From Trichodesmium sp050015995 (lineage in GTDB: Bacteria; Cyanobacteriota; Cyanobacteriia; Cyanobacteriales; Microcoleaceae), in the NCBI RefSeq assembly GCF_050015995.1, contig NZ_JBNHEP010000149.1:1-64000 (forward strand): a DNA stretch of 64,000 nt. Reading direction: 5' to 3'. Below are positions 36,135-46,303 of this stretch, one piece after another. Position numbers and translations under genes: made by a program. Within the stretch, counting starts at the first letter, position 1. Each line of letters opens with the position of its first letter. The notes beneath the pieces were generated by a model. The model saw nothing but the letters and a program-made list of their open reading frames with translations, was not told where the DNA came from and made no database searches.

Positions 36135-37025
36135 ATGAGTAGCACTATTACTCCTTCCCAAGCTAATATAAGACAGTTGTCTGAAACCAAGACGACACCA
36201 TTAACTTCCGGCTCTCTAGTAGGAGATTTCTTTCAAGAAACTCTAGCATTAACCCGTCGGTTATTCATCCAACTCAAACGACGGCCTTCTACTTTAATTG
36301 CTGGAATAATTCAACCTCTGATGTGGTTAATTCTATTTGGAGCACTATTCCAAAACGTACCTCAAGGTTTATTTGGTGAAAGTCAAAACTACGGACAATT
36401 TCTCGGTGCGGGTATTATTGTCTTCACCGCTTTTGCTGGTGCCCTTAATGCTGGTTTACCAGTGATGTTCGACCGAGAATTTGGCTTTCTCAACCGCCTG
36501 TTAGTAGCGCCCTTGACATCCCGCTTTTCTATTGTCTTAGCTTCAGCTACTTTTATTGTTACCCTAAGTTTCATTCAATCAGCTATTATTATTGCTGCTG
36601 GTGCGTTTTTGGGTGCAGGATTGCCTAATATATTAGGATTAGCTACCATCGCCCTGATTGTTTTAATGTTAGTTTTGGGTGTGACTGGCTTAAGTTTGGG
36701 TCTTGCTTTTGCTTTACCCGGTCACATTGAACTTTTGGCAGTGATTTTTGTAACTAACCTACCTTTGTTATTTGCTAGCACTGCTCTGGCACCTCTATCT
36801 TTTATGCCTAGTTGGTTACAGGTAGTGGCTAGTTTAAATCCTTTGAGCTATGCGATCGAACCTATCCGCTATTTGTATCTACATAATGATTTCTCTTTTG
36901 GTAGTATAGTGATGCAAGCGCCTTTTGGTGATATTTCCTTTGGGGTAGCATTACTGGTGCTATTGGTCTTTGATATTGTGACTCTAGTCGCAATTCAACC
37001 TTTATTACGTCGTCGGTTTGCTTAG
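36135..37025 (+). CDS. ABC-2 type transporter permease
   Basis: This 296-residue protein has a cytoplasmic N-terminus, then about six membrane segments: AGIIQPLMWLILFGALF, FLGAGIIVFTAFAGALNAGL, FIVTLSFIQSAIIIAAGAFL, LATIALIVLMLVLGVTGL, LAVIFVTNLPLLFASTALAP and ALLVLLVFDIVTLVAI. The loop MFDREFGFLNRLLVAPLTSR is the classic ABC-2/DrrB-like signature. The ATPase partner is not adjacent. It would export a lipid, polysaccharide or small molecule. A hairpin follows its stop. Confidence 0.9.
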   Translation: MSSTITPSQANIRQLSETKTTPLTSGSLVGDFFQETLALTRRLFIQLKRRPSTLIAGIIQPLMWLILFGALFQNVPQGLFGESQNYGQFLGAGIIVFTAFAGALNAGLPVMFDREFGFLNRLLVAPLTSRFSIVLASATFIVTLSFIQSAIIIAAGAFLGAGLPNILGLATIALIVLMLVLGVTGLSLGLAFALPGHIELLAVIFVTNLPLLFASTALAPLSFMPSWLQVVASLNPLSYAIEPIRYLYLHNDFSFGSIVMQAPFGDISFGVALLVLLVFDIVTLVAIQPLLRRRFA

Positions 37026-37060
37026 ATTTAACAAGTTGTAGAACAGTTGTGATTACGCTC

Positions 37061-37114
37061 GTAGTTGGGCTTTAGCCCCTAAAATATTTATGTCTGGGCT
37101 TAAAGCCCAACTAC
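37061..37114 (+). terminator. inverted repeat after the ABC-2 gene
   Basis: Arms GTAGTTGGGCTTTAGCCCC and GGGCTTAAAGCCCAACTAC are almost perfectly inverted around a 16-bp loop. It lies 36 bp past the stop and could end transcription, although it lacks a T run and also resembles a dispersed cyanobacterial repeat. Confidence 0.45.
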
Positions 37115-37361
37115 AAACAAAAATTTATTATAACTAATAGACCTCTCCGGAAAAGAGGGAGTATGGAGTAGGGGGAAATAATTGATGATTTCTGCGTATG
37201 GGATTGATTTTATTTTTGATTATCACCAGATGTCTAATATAACTAATTAGTAGCAAACATTAACGTATTTCATATAGGTATATCTGTGGGTCAAAAATAC
37301 CAAAAAAGTTGTATCCTAATATATATGAAAGTTTCCTGAAAAAACAAAATACTACATTATT

Positions 37362-37733
37362 ATGTCTGCCAAACTTTTCACCAAAATTCTTTTCAGCACC
37401 TTAACTACAGGAATAATCACTATTTTCCTGCCTCAGCAAACTTTTGCTCAATCTTATGAAAATAATACTGTTAATCCTTTACAGGATCTACAAACAATAG
37501 ATAATCCCGATCCTTTTACAGGTTCAGCTGGGATAGATATGTTCGACATTATTCATAACTCCAGACTAGGAGATAACCGGAATATGAAAGAGTATATGCT
37601 CGAACAACGTGATAGTCTAAATGACGCAGCAACACAGTTCCGCAATAAACAAAAAGAACTTATACAACAACCACAGAATACTACTGGTGATACTCCTGCT
37701 TCTGCTAAAGGTAGTATTGAAAATAATCCTTAA
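37362..37733 (+). CDS. secreted hypothetical protein, 123 residues
   Basis: The product has a clear signal peptide (MSAKLFTKILFSTLTTGIIT ... QTFAQ, cleavage near residue 29). The mature part is hydrophilic: NPDPFTGSAGIDMFDIIHNS followed by a helical segment and a Gln/Asn/Ser-rich tail. I know no function. It has its own upstream region and stands alone. Confidence 0.7.
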   Translation: MSAKLFTKILFSTLTTGIITIFLPQQTFAQSYENNTVNPLQDLQTIDNPDPFTGSAGIDMFDIIHNSRLGDNRNMKEYMLEQRDSLNDAATQFRNKQKELIQQPQNTTGDTPASAKGSIENNP

Positions 37734-38206
37734 ATTAGTATACTTTTTGGTTTCCAGCGATCGCTCTTTAGCTGCCATAATATAAGGTTGTTGTCAGTAG
37801 AACAGAGTATAAGGAAGCAATTCCTAGGTTTTATATCATATTCGGTTAAATACTTATTGACATTTTGTAGGTTGGGTTAAGTAACCTGCAACCCAAAATA
37901 GACTTTATAGTTATTGGGTTGGACTGTTGCTTAAGCCAACTTATATTATTTCCGGGTAATTATAATTAGCAGTAAAAAACTTTCTCCTCCTTTTCCTACT
38001 TTTCCTATAGTGACGCTCATCACAAAAAGTCACTGATCTGTTTCCGGCAACTCGTAATTTTTGCATTAACCGCTAGTCATTGTGCATTTTTTTGCACGCT
38101 CAAAATAGCACCAGGGTGTTTTGTGAGAACTCATTCACATTATTCCACTTCCCAAAAAATTGGGAGATGATAAAAACATAGAGTTCAAACACAGGAAACA
38201 AAAACC
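37734..38206. other. spacer before the PEP-CTERM pair
   Basis: A GTAGGTTGGGTTAAGTAACC type segment (37867-37935) resembles repeats near 43900-44300. The 41 bp before the next start is identical to that before the second PEP-CTERM gene. No gene is seen. Confidence 0.5.
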
Positions 38207-38920
38207 ATGAAAAACCAAATCATCGCATCTATCGCTGCTGTTCCTTTCGCTTTTGCTACTGCTACTACTGCTAATGCTGTAGCATTAAATGGACAGTTTC
38301 ATCTGAGTTCAGGTCTTCTAGATGGTGATGCCAGCAATATTTTCTTAAGCAAAGACAGTTTATCTTTCACTCCTACTCCTACTCCAGTTATCATTGATGC
38401 TGACACAAACGGAGGTACTTTTACCAACTTCAACTCTGCATATATTAGTGAAATTGTCAGTTTTGGCTCAACTCAAACAGTAAATTCATTCCTAGATTTT
38501 GGTTACTTACAAACAGATATTAATGGAACACTAACACCAACACCAGGTACTGTATATACTGATTCAACTGATGACTCTAGCTTAAGAGATGGTTTCAACG
38601 TTTTTAATCTAACTCAAGCAAATTATACATTAGACCAAAATGGAGCTAACGTAGAAATAGATGTAGAACTTTGGGGAGAATTCGTCAGTGAAACAGGAGA
38701 AGTAACGGATGGTGCTGGTAACCTAACATTCCAGATCAATAACGCCACAGTAGAGGACATTCAAGCACAACTAGATGAGGGTGAAAAAATAGGAGGTTTA
38801 ACTTTCTCTGGTGGTTTGTTCTCCGATACACAAAAAGTACCTGAACCAACTACATTATTCGGTCTAGGAATAGTCGCTGCTGGTTTAACTCTTCTGCGTC
38901 GTCAAGGTAAGAAAAGCTAG
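38207..38920 (+). CDS. PEP-CTERM sorting domain protein, first copy
   Basis: This 237-residue protein has a signal peptide (MKNQIIASIAAVPFAFATAT ... ANAVA), a beta-rich body with TPTPTPVIID and NGTLTPTPGT, and a C-terminal PEP-CTERM block: VPEPTTLFGLGIVAAGLTLL followed by RRQGKK. Such proteins are exported and processed by exosortase, often ending up in the outer envelope or extracellular matrix. The coding DNA is identical to the next gene except in the last 50 or so bases. Confidence 0.85.
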   Translation: MKNQIIASIAAVPFAFATATTANAVALNGQFHLSSGLLDGDASNIFLSKDSLSFTPTPTPVIIDADTNGGTFTNFNSAYISEIVSFGSTQTVNSFLDFGYLQTDINGTLTPTPGTVYTDSTDDSSLRDGFNVFNLTQANYTLDQNGANVEIDVELWGEFVSETGEVTDGAGNLTFQINNATVEDIQAQLDEGEKIGGLTFSGGLFSDTQKVPEPTTLFGLGIVAAGLTLLRRQGKKS

Positions 38921-39132
38921 ATATACTCGATAGAGATAAGATAGTGACTCTCATCACCACCTAGCAATTATTTGCTTCACTTTGCTGTAGTCTCTGACTC
39001 ACTATCTCCATAGTCTCTGACTCACTCAAACTCAAACGAAAAATCACCATAATTTTACTGACAAGTCACCACCATCACCAGAAAAAAGAGTGATGATAAA
39101 AACATAGAGTTCAAACACAGGAAACAAAAACC

Positions 39133-39849
39133 ATGAAAAACCAAATCATCGCATCTATCGCTGCTGTTCCTTTCGCTTTTGCTACTGCTACTACTGCTAA
39201 TGCTGTAGCATTAAATGGACAGTTTCATCTGAGTTCAGGTCTTCTAGATGGTGATGCCAGCAATATTTTCTTAAGCAAAGACAGTTTATCTTTCACTCCT
39301 ACTCCTACTCCAGTTATCATTGATGCTGACACAAACGGAGGTACTTTTACCAACTTCAACTCTGCATATATTAGTGAAATTGTCAGTTTTGGCTCAACTC
39401 AAACAGTAAATTCATTCCTAGATTTTGGTTACTTACAAACAGATATTAATGGAACACTAACACCAACACCAGGTACTGTATATACTGATTCAACTGATGA
39501 CTCTAGCTTAAGAGATGGTTTCAACGTTTTTAATCTAACTCAAGCAAATTATACATTAGACCAAAATGGAGCTAACGTAGAAATAGATGTAGAACTTTGG
39601 GGAGAATTCGTCAGTGAAACAGGAGAAGTAACGGATGGTGCTGGTAACCTAACATTCCAGATCAATAACGCCACAGTAGAGGACATTCAAGCACAACTAG
39701 ATGAGGGTGAAAAAATAGGAGGTTTAACTTTCTCTGGTGGTTTGTTCTCCGATACACAAAAAGTACCTGAACCAACTACATTATTCGGTCTAGGAGTAGT
39801 CGCTGCTGGTTTAACTGTTACTCGTCGTCAAAACAAGAAAAGCTCCTAA
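39133..39849 (+). CDS. PEP-CTERM sorting domain protein, second copy
   Basis: This 238-residue protein is identical to the first copy through VPEPTTLFGLG, then has VVAAGLTVTRRQNKKSS. The shared DNA block runs from the 5' untranslated region (39092) to about 39816 and matches 38166-38890 with one mismatch by eye, an offset of 926 bp. Both copies keep signal peptide and sorting motif, so both may be made. Confidence 0.85.
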   Translation: MKNQIIASIAAVPFAFATATTANAVALNGQFHLSSGLLDGDASNIFLSKDSLSFTPTPTPVIIDADTNGGTFTNFNSAYISEIVSFGSTQTVNSFLDFGYLQTDINGTLTPTPGTVYTDSTDDSSLRDGFNVFNLTQANYTLDQNGANVEIDVELWGEFVSETGEVTDGAGNLTFQINNATVEDIQAQLDEGEKIGGLTFSGGLFSDTQKVPEPTTLFGLGVVAAGLTVTRRQNKKSS

Positions 39850-40052
39850 TTTAAGATTCTTCCTTCACTTATACTTTCTCCTCACTGGTATTAGCTGAAT
39901 GAACAAGATAGTAAATTCTCAAATCACATTGGAATAAAGAACAACTTGAAATGCAAAAATACTATCAACTATTACTACCACCGCCACAACTAGCATACTT
40001 GGGTAACTCCTGATAAAATGAAAATTATTCATTAGTTACGAATTAAGGTTAT

Positions 40053-41069
40053 ATGCTTTCCAATTCAGAACAATTATTCAGTTCTACTTCTAATATTAAA
40101 TACTTTGCCTATGGCTCAAACTTGTCTAAATCATTGCTAGAATTCAAATTATCATCAAATTCTCAAACAAAGGAAAGATACAAAAAAGAACCATTATCAC
40201 TAATTTTAAATTCTCAACCAGCTACACTAAAAGATTTTGAATTAAAATTTAATCTACATACGCCAACTAATAAGATTGATCCAAGTTATGCTAATTTAGT
40301 CTATAAAAAAAATTCCATCGTACATGGTTGTTTATATGAATTATCACCAGAATGTAAAGCAGTTATTGATGGATTAGAAGCTAAAGGTAATATCTATCAA
40401 GAAGAAAATGTAGAAGTTTTACCTTATGATTCAACAACTACAATCAGTGCTTTAACATATATAGCTTACAGAGAACAAATTCAATTACCAGCTCTAACAA
40501 TTAAAGAGGGAGTGCCACCTTCTAAAAGATATTTAAAAAGTATAATTGCTGGCGCTAAAGAATGTAATTTAGAGGCAGAATGGATAGAATTTTTAAAACA
40601 GCAAAAAGTAGCTACAACAACTTTTACTAAATTATCACCTGAAGAATTGAAAAAAATTAATAAAATAGTTTATACTCCTCAAGATTTAGAACGTAAAAAT
40701 TTACCATTAGATAGAGTTTTAAATGAAAAAGAACAAGTTATTGAGCCTATTATTAGTAGTATTTGTGGATTAGTATTTATGTGTAATCCGAATAAAGGAT
40801 TTGCAATTGGGTCAAAATCGTGGATTGAACAAATATTAGGAAAAGATATTACAGTATTTTATGCTAGAAGATGTTCGCGTAATGAAGGTGTTTCATTGTA
40901 TGAAACTGAGCAAGATGTATTGTTGGCAGATCGAGATTGTCTAGATTATCTTATAGCAAATACCTGTGATTTATTGAGTCAATCAAGAAAAGAAGGAGAA
41001 GGTGTATTTTTACTTGGTAGGACAACTAATTTTCATTTGTGGAAAGATTATTTGGTCTCAATAAGTTAG
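40053..41069 (+). CDS. gamma-glutamylcyclotransferase-like (AIG2/GGCT fold) protein
   Basis: This 338-residue protein begins with a GGCT-type motif, IKYFAYGSNLSKSLLEFKL, followed by HGCLYELSPECKAVIDGLEA and VEVLPYDSTTTISALTYIAY, the usual GGCT layout. The C-terminal half (about 190-338) is not part of the minimal fold and contains CNPNKGFAIGSKSWIEQIL. GGCT enzymes cleave gamma-glutamyl amines; substrate here unknown. Twice the usual length of about 150, so it may be a two-domain variant. Confidence 0.75.
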   Translation: MLSNSEQLFSSTSNIKYFAYGSNLSKSLLEFKLSSNSQTKERYKKEPLSLILNSQPATLKDFELKFNLHTPTNKIDPSYANLVYKKNSIVHGCLYELSPECKAVIDGLEAKGNIYQEENVEVLPYDSTTTISALTYIAYREQIQLPALTIKEGVPPSKRYLKSIIAGAKECNLEAEWIEFLKQQKVATTTFTKLSPEELKKINKIVYTPQDLERKNLPLDRVLNEKEQVIEPIISSICGLVFMCNPNKGFAIGSKSWIEQILGKDITVFYARRCSRNEGVSLYETEQDVLLADRDCLDYLIANTCDLLSQSRKEGEGVFLLGRTTNFHLWKDYLVSIS

Positions 41070-41402
41070 GAAAATTTCAAAATCTATGATGATATTTGTT
41101 GTAATGCCAATTATCAAAAAGAATGTTATTTTGAACTTTACTCTAAGAGATTGAATGTATCAGGAAATATAAAAAAGAACATAGGGAATAGGGAACAAGG
41201 AATAGGGAACAAGTGAAGAAAAGAATTATATCAAATCCGTTTAATTGCAGATACAATAATAGCATCTACAGGATTCGAGGATAGTCTAGGAAGTTGAGTT
41301 TCAAATTCTTGACACGCCCTATAAATAAGTGGTTGAGTATTTTCTACTGACTATTGACTACTAAATTAATACTGAGGCTATTTAACCAGATTTGATATTA
41401 TT
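41070..41402. other. spacer
   Basis: It contains GGGAATAGGGAACAAGGAAT short tandem units near 41182-41214 and no gene. Confidence 0.5.
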
Positions 41403-41491
41403 AGGACTTACACACAGACCATGTATATAGTCTTAAAAACTATAGCGCTACAGTTTTTGGACTCTATATATATTACCCCTGCGTAAGTCCT
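41403..41491. repeat. 89-bp near-perfect palindrome
   Basis: The ends AGGACTTACRC and GYGTAAGTCCT are inverted, and the whole element folds around a central TAGCGCTA (centre near 41447) with good pairing along most of each arm. It lies 330 bp downstream of the GGCT-like gene. Single ends with GCGTAAGTCCT occur at 46505-46515 and AGGACTTACCC at 16141-16151, so it may be a self-folding, non-autonomous element. Confidence 0.7.
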
Positions 41492-42127
41492 GATTATTTG
41501 TCACAAACCAGTTCACTATAACTTTAGGAATATGAATACTTTGACCTGCTAACTTTAGACTGATTTTAATTACTGATTTTATTCAAACTTTAAGATTTTG
41601 TTATAAGAGTTATGAGAAAAGTTCCTTAATACTTATTTTACAAACAGTCTCTAAGGGTCTAAGTAGATAGGCATAAATAAAGGTTAAAATAAAAAATATG
41701 AAAAAAGACCTAGAAGCAAGTTGTAAATAGGTTTTCACCGCGCGTGAATTTTCATTACTATTATACCGATAATGAAACCTACCTACTTATCTAATATTAT
41801 GTCCGCTTAATTAGCGATAGAACTCCGTTCCGCTTACGCGACCAAAAAATTTACTCCTCCTTCTCGTCACTAATACCTTATTTCTTCCTCCTCTTCTAGC
41901 TCAGAATTAGGAGCTAATTATTTATAACTGTTTCTCTAGAGATGATATAATATTAAGTCATCATCTCAATATACTTCCCATTTCAAATTTCTGGGTGTCT
42001 TTACTACTCACTTTACCGATAACTGATAACTGAAGTGACTCCTACTCTTCCCCAAAATACTTATTCAGTAGACCCTATTTATAACAAGTATACTTAAACC
42101 AGTAACACTAAGCTGTGAAGTAAAATT
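41492..42127. other. spacer before the CHAT gene
   Basis: AT-rich, with the IS-end-like TTATTCAGTAGACCCT near 42060-42076 that resembles the ends of 2593-2838. No gene is seen. Confidence 0.5.
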
Positions 42128-43492
42128 ATGTTTCATCAGAAATGGAAAAAAAGAATTATTTTTTGTTTATTATTTACATTGATTTTTGTTAGTACCATTA
42201 CCTTAAACATTATTTTACCAAAACAATCGGCGATCGCTGTTAAAGAAGAAGACTGGGAAAAGTTTTTGCAACAAAAAGACTTTATTAAAGCAGTCAATGA
42301 AGTTGAAAAACATTGGGAAAGAGACTATGAAAATTACTTTGATGAAAATCTGGCTGACTTTTCAATAACGGCTGAAGATATAGCTGAAACACTCACTAAT
42401 TTATCTAAACAAACTGGCACAAAACCTGCTGTTATCTGGGTTTGGCAACGGGAAAAACAAATGCAGTTAATCTTAATAACTCCTGGCAAAAAACCAGAAG
42501 TTTATAGTGTGACAGATGCAGACAGGCAAAAGTTAATTAATACAGTTAGAAGGCTAAATGTAGAAATAATAAATCCAAAAAAACGCAATACTACATCATA
42601 TTTAGAGCCTGCTAAAAAACTATATGAATGGATCGTAAAGCCATTAGAATCTAGACTAAAAATAGAAAAAATAGATACCATAATGTTCTGCTTAGGCATG
42701 AATTTGCGGACTTTACCATTAGCAGTATTACATGATGGGAAAAATTTTATTATAGAAAAGTATTCTATTTCTCGGATTCCAGCATTTAATCTGATAGATA
42801 CTAACTATAATAAAATTAAAAATGCACAAATTTTAGCAATGGGAGCATCAGAATTTAAAGAATTAGAATCTTTACCAGCAGTACCAGTAGAAATAAATAA
42901 AATTACACGATTCTTGTGGCAAGGTAAAGCATTTATCAATCAAGAATTTACAGTTAAAAATTTACAACAACAACGACAAAAACAACCTTATGAAATAGTT
43001 CACTTAGCCACCCATGCTGAATTTAGACCAGGAAAACCCGATAAGTCTTATATACAATTTTGGGATGATGAACAAATTAACTTAGATGAAGTAGAAAAGT
43101 TAAAACTGAATCAACCACCAGTAGAATTATTAGTTTTGAGTGCTTGTCGTACTGCATTGGGAGATGAACAAGCAGAATTGGGTTTTGCCGGGTTAACAGT
43201 AAAGTCGGGAGTCAGATCCGCATTAGCAAGTTTGTGGAATGTTAGTGATATTGGAACATTAGCATTAATGACAGAATTTTATCAGCATTTGCAAAAGACA
43301 CCTCTAAAAGCAGAAGCACTCCGACAAGCTCAAATTGTGATGTTAAAAGGAAAAGCAGGTATAAATATGGGTGAGTTAAAAGGAACTACGGGAGAATTAA
43401 AACTACCACCAGAATTAGCAGAATTTGGTGATGAAACTTTTTCCCACCCTTATTATTGGTCAGCTTTTACATTAATTGGTAATCCTTGGTAG
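42128..43492 (+). CDS. CHAT domain protein (caspase-like peptidase family)
   Basis: This 454-residue protein has an N-terminal membrane or signal segment (IIFCLLFTLIFVSTITLNII, residues 11-30), a helical region, then a CHAT domain. The His in IVHLATHAEFRPG (about 296) and the Cys in LLVLSACRTALGD (about 340) form the caspase-type pair; GFAGLTVKSGVRSALASLW and the final PYYWSAFTLIGNPW are also typical. No TPR repeats precede the domain, unlike most CHAT proteins. Family members process partner proteins in defence and cell-death systems; no partner is adjacent. Confidence 0.9.
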   Translation: MFHQKWKKRIIFCLLFTLIFVSTITLNIILPKQSAIAVKEEDWEKFLQQKDFIKAVNEVEKHWERDYENYFDENLADFSITAEDIAETLTNLSKQTGTKPAVIWVWQREKQMQLILITPGKKPEVYSVTDADRQKLINTVRRLNVEIINPKKRNTTSYLEPAKKLYEWIVKPLESRLKIEKIDTIMFCLGMNLRTLPLAVLHDGKNFIIEKYSISRIPAFNLIDTNYNKIKNAQILAMGASEFKELESLPAVPVEINKITRFLWQGKAFINQEFTVKNLQQQRQKQPYEIVHLATHAEFRPGKPDKSYIQFWDDEQINLDEVEKLKLNQPPVELLVLSACRTALGDEQAELGFAGLTVKSGVRSALASLWNVSDIGTLALMTEFYQHLQKTPLKAEALRQAQIVMLKGKAGINMGELKGTTGELKLPPELAEFGDETFSHPYYWSAFTLIGNPW

Positions 43493-43895
43493 GGCAAAAA
43501 TTTAGAATTTAGAGTTATATCATGTCCGGTTGAATAGTTATAAATAACGAGGGAGGAGTCAGGAGTCAGGAGTCAAGAGGGAAAAGAGGAGAAAGAAAGT
43601 ATAAAAAGGAGAAAGTTTTTTTATCACGCTCTTATCCGGACATGATATTACCTCTTCTTAAAAAGAATAGGATTGATTAAAAAGATTTTTTTTCTTCTCT
43701 TGGTCGATTGGATATGGCGTTTAGCGTTCCGCACAACTTCGTTAATGGCTGGGGTTAAATTGTTAATAATTTCTACTAGGGATTTAACTAATTTTAAATT
43801 CATAAAAACCTCTAATAATTACTTCGGGAGGATAATTGGGAGACTATTGAGACTAGCTGCTCAGTTGTCAGATATTCAGATTAATTAATTTTACT

Positions 43896-44392
43896 TTCAG
43901 TTTGTAGGTTGAGTTGAGGTAACGAAACCCAATTCTAACTGCTTGTTTGGAATTTNNNNNNNNNNNNNNNNNNNNNNNNNNNNNNNNNNNNNNNNNNNNN
44001 NNNNNNNNNNNNNNNNNNNNNNNNNNNNNNNNNNNNNNNNNNNNNNNNNNNNNNNGGTATTATTTGTTCGGTTTAACTGAGTTATACCCAACCCTATTAC
44101 AAATTAATTAATGTCATTTTCAGATGAATAAAGCAGAATTTTATCATCTCTTTTTTTGAGCGAGCGCTAAATTTGTCAAAGGAAATTCTAGTATTTGTAG
44201 GTTGGGTTGGGTTGAGGTAAGGAAACCCAACTCTAACTACCTGTTTGGAATTTGGTATTATTTGTTCGGTTTAACTGAGTTATACCCAACCCTATTACAA
44301 ATTAATTAGTGTCACTTTCAGATGAATAGAGCAGAATTTTCTAATCCCTTTTTTTTTGAGCGAGCGCTAAATTTGTCAAAGGAAATTATAGG
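43896..44392 (+). repeat. tandem duplication of a roughly 200-bp unit, one copy split by an assembly gap
   Basis: Each unit has GTAGGTTGRGTTGAGGTAA, AACCCAA, CTGTTTGGAATTT, GGTATTATTTGTTCGGTTTAA, GTTATACCCAACC and ends GAGCGAGCGCTAAATTTGTC. In the second unit GGAATTT and GGTATT are adjacent; in the first they are separated by 100 N. The unit edges are inverted (GTAGGTTGGGTT and AACCCAACC). Confidence 0.8.
43956..44055. other. assembly gap of 100 N
   Basis: Exactly 100 N at a position that is seamless in the second tandem unit, so the gap may be artificial or hide collapsed repeat units. Confidence 0.9.
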
Positions 44393-44633
44393 AGGTTGAA
44401 TAGAAAAGTAAAAGTACCTCACAACAAGAGGTGGCAATGCAATTTTTTAATGATGTGTAGAGGGAGAAATGGGTTATTAAAAGCTGATAACTGCTAACTG
44501 ATAATTATTCACCGAAAAAGCTGATAACTGCTAACTGAACTGCCAGATATCAAAATACTCAAATAAAGAAAACTCATAACAATTAGTTCTTAAAATTATT
44601 CTCTCTTGACTCTTGAATTTTATATGTTAGAGT

Positions 44634-46188
44634 TTATAAATCTGTGCGCAAGAGAAGGGTGTTTTGCCATTTCTCAATAGCACTTTCTATCCCTCCCCAA
44701 TAAATATTTGACCAGCCTTCAATTAAATGTAACAAATTCCATGATGGGAAAAATCCATTTGTGTCTGCCTCATCCAGATTAAAAATTATTTTTTCCATAT
44801 TTACTGACATTTCTCTTTGTACCCAACCGATACTTTCATTATATTTTTCTTCTACATTTAAATTCTGATTAATTTTTTTTTGAATAGAAAAACCAAACTT
44901 ACCATTACTATGTTTGATCCACAGTCGATCTATCTTATTGAGAATTTGACACGGAATCTTTTCATAGATATAATCTCTCTGTATATTCTCTAATGCCATT
45001 ACTTCAAAAAAAATCAAAGCTGATAATGAAACAGCTTTTACCCAATCACCTTGACACAAATATTCCTCTAATTGATAGAACAAATTATCTTTTGACAATT
45101 CAGCTTTAGTTTGCCTGAGTGCTAATTCATAAGCATAATTAAATTCATCCATCTTAAAAGCACGGAGACAATTTTGTAACTGACGGCGACGACCGACAAA
45201 ATTTTCACGAGTGGCCACCCTAAGTTTACCTTCTGGGTCTCTAAATTCAATGGTTTTCTGGTAACGGGGTGCAGGTTTCCGACCTCGCTCTCTCAAACGA
45301 GTTACTAACGCTCCCGGTAAACTACCCGCCACATAAAGTCTTCAATAATGAATAATGAATAATGAATAATTACCTCTCCTTGAAAACGGATAGGATTGAC
45401 TAATCATGAAAATTTTTATTTATTATCCCCTATCCAAGGGGAGGCTTTAAACCAAAATTTTTCGGTAATTTATGCCAGTCTCTAGCATTAACCTTAATTA
45501 ATTCCTGATCTGTCTCGGTAATAAAGCAAGGTTTATTATTCCGAAATGTTGCATGAACCGTGAGATGAACAACATCAAAAAAATTCTCTTCCTGACTTTC
45601 CACTAGATAATCTAATTCAGTCAAACAACCACTTTCTTCTACTTCTAAATATAGAGGCGTTCTTTTAGTTGCTTCTAAAATACTTCCCTCCTCTGCTTCA
45701 AAATCTAGTTCATAAAAATGGTCTCCCATATTGCGGGGGTAACTTGCCATAAATACAACATTTAATGCTCGGTTATGAGGTTGATTTTGAAAAGAAAGTT
45801 GTTGATTATCCGTCATCCAACGAATAGGAATAATGGCAGGTTTACGCTGAACTAAAAATTCTTTACCATCGTGTAGCAACTCCCAAGGTAAATGAGCTAA
45901 TCTTTCCTAAGTAGAAATAGCTAAAACAATTCCTTCCCGTCGATATCTATCAATTTATCTTTGCAAAATACGGTCATTTCCATCTAACCAGTTATAAAGT
46001 ATTTGACCAGTTTTGGCGTAGTATTCTGGCAGTCTGGTGTAATAGTTTGCTTCCGACTTTTTGATTAGAGCAGAAATTTCTGTCAGAGATAATTGATAAG
46101 ATTGGTAATCATTGGGATTATTCCAAAAGTATCGGAATTGAGCATAATTATCTCCTATTAATTTCAAGTCTAGGTGGAGAATTTGCAT
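44634..46188 (-). pseudogene. wrecked CHAT-domain gene with GUN4-like C-terminus
   Basis: Right to left: MQILHLDLKLIGDNYAQFRY to ILQR with TAA (about 45955), IDRYRREGIVLAIST with TAG, then RLAHLPWELLHDGKEFLVQR and FFDVVHLTVHATFRNNKP (His motif) to 45430. Here a dispersed repeat (45371-45451) replaces the rest of the CHAT domain including the Cys motif. The frame resumes with AGSLPGALVTRLRERGRKPA and FVGRRRQLQNCLRAF, the normal end of such CHAT domains, where an ATPase domain would usually follow. Instead it passes to a GUN4-like end (LWIKHSNGKFGFSIQ). Two stops, one repeat and at least one deletion make it dead. Confidence 0.75.
45371..45451 (+). repeat. dispersed repeat, copy 3, inside the CHAT pseudogene
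   Basis: It reads CCTCTCCTTGAAAACGGATA, GGATTGACTAA and GGGGAGGCTTTAAACC, matching 15660-15738 and 25633-25713. It is flanked on the left by TAATGAA tandem units (45343-45369). It marks the deletion point in the CHAT domain. Confidence 0.65.
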
Positions 46189-46204
46189 AGCTATTTTCTC
46201 AGAA

Positions 46205-46303
46205 ACTTTCCCAAATATATTTGATTTGCTCTACAGTTGCATTTTTGAGTAAAAGTCGCTTTTCTCCAGAAACAATTTCCACATTCTCTAATTTTTTCTG
46301 ATG
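46205..46303 (-). pseudogene. 3' end of the gene upstream of the CHAT pseudogene, plus a duplicated start
   Basis: Minus-strand codons KKLENVEIVSGEKRLLLKNA and VEQIKYIWESF end in TGA 16 bp before the CHAT-gene ATG, the normal operon spacing of a short accessory gene. Further upstream, 46344-46430 repeats the CHAT gene start region of 46131-46220 almost exactly, so the locus was also partly duplicated. Confidence 0.45.

Noticed and set aside
43673..43888. 71-residue ORF near the assembly gap
   Set aside because: Begins inside a dispersed repeat (inverse of 59990-60030) and lacks features of a protein.
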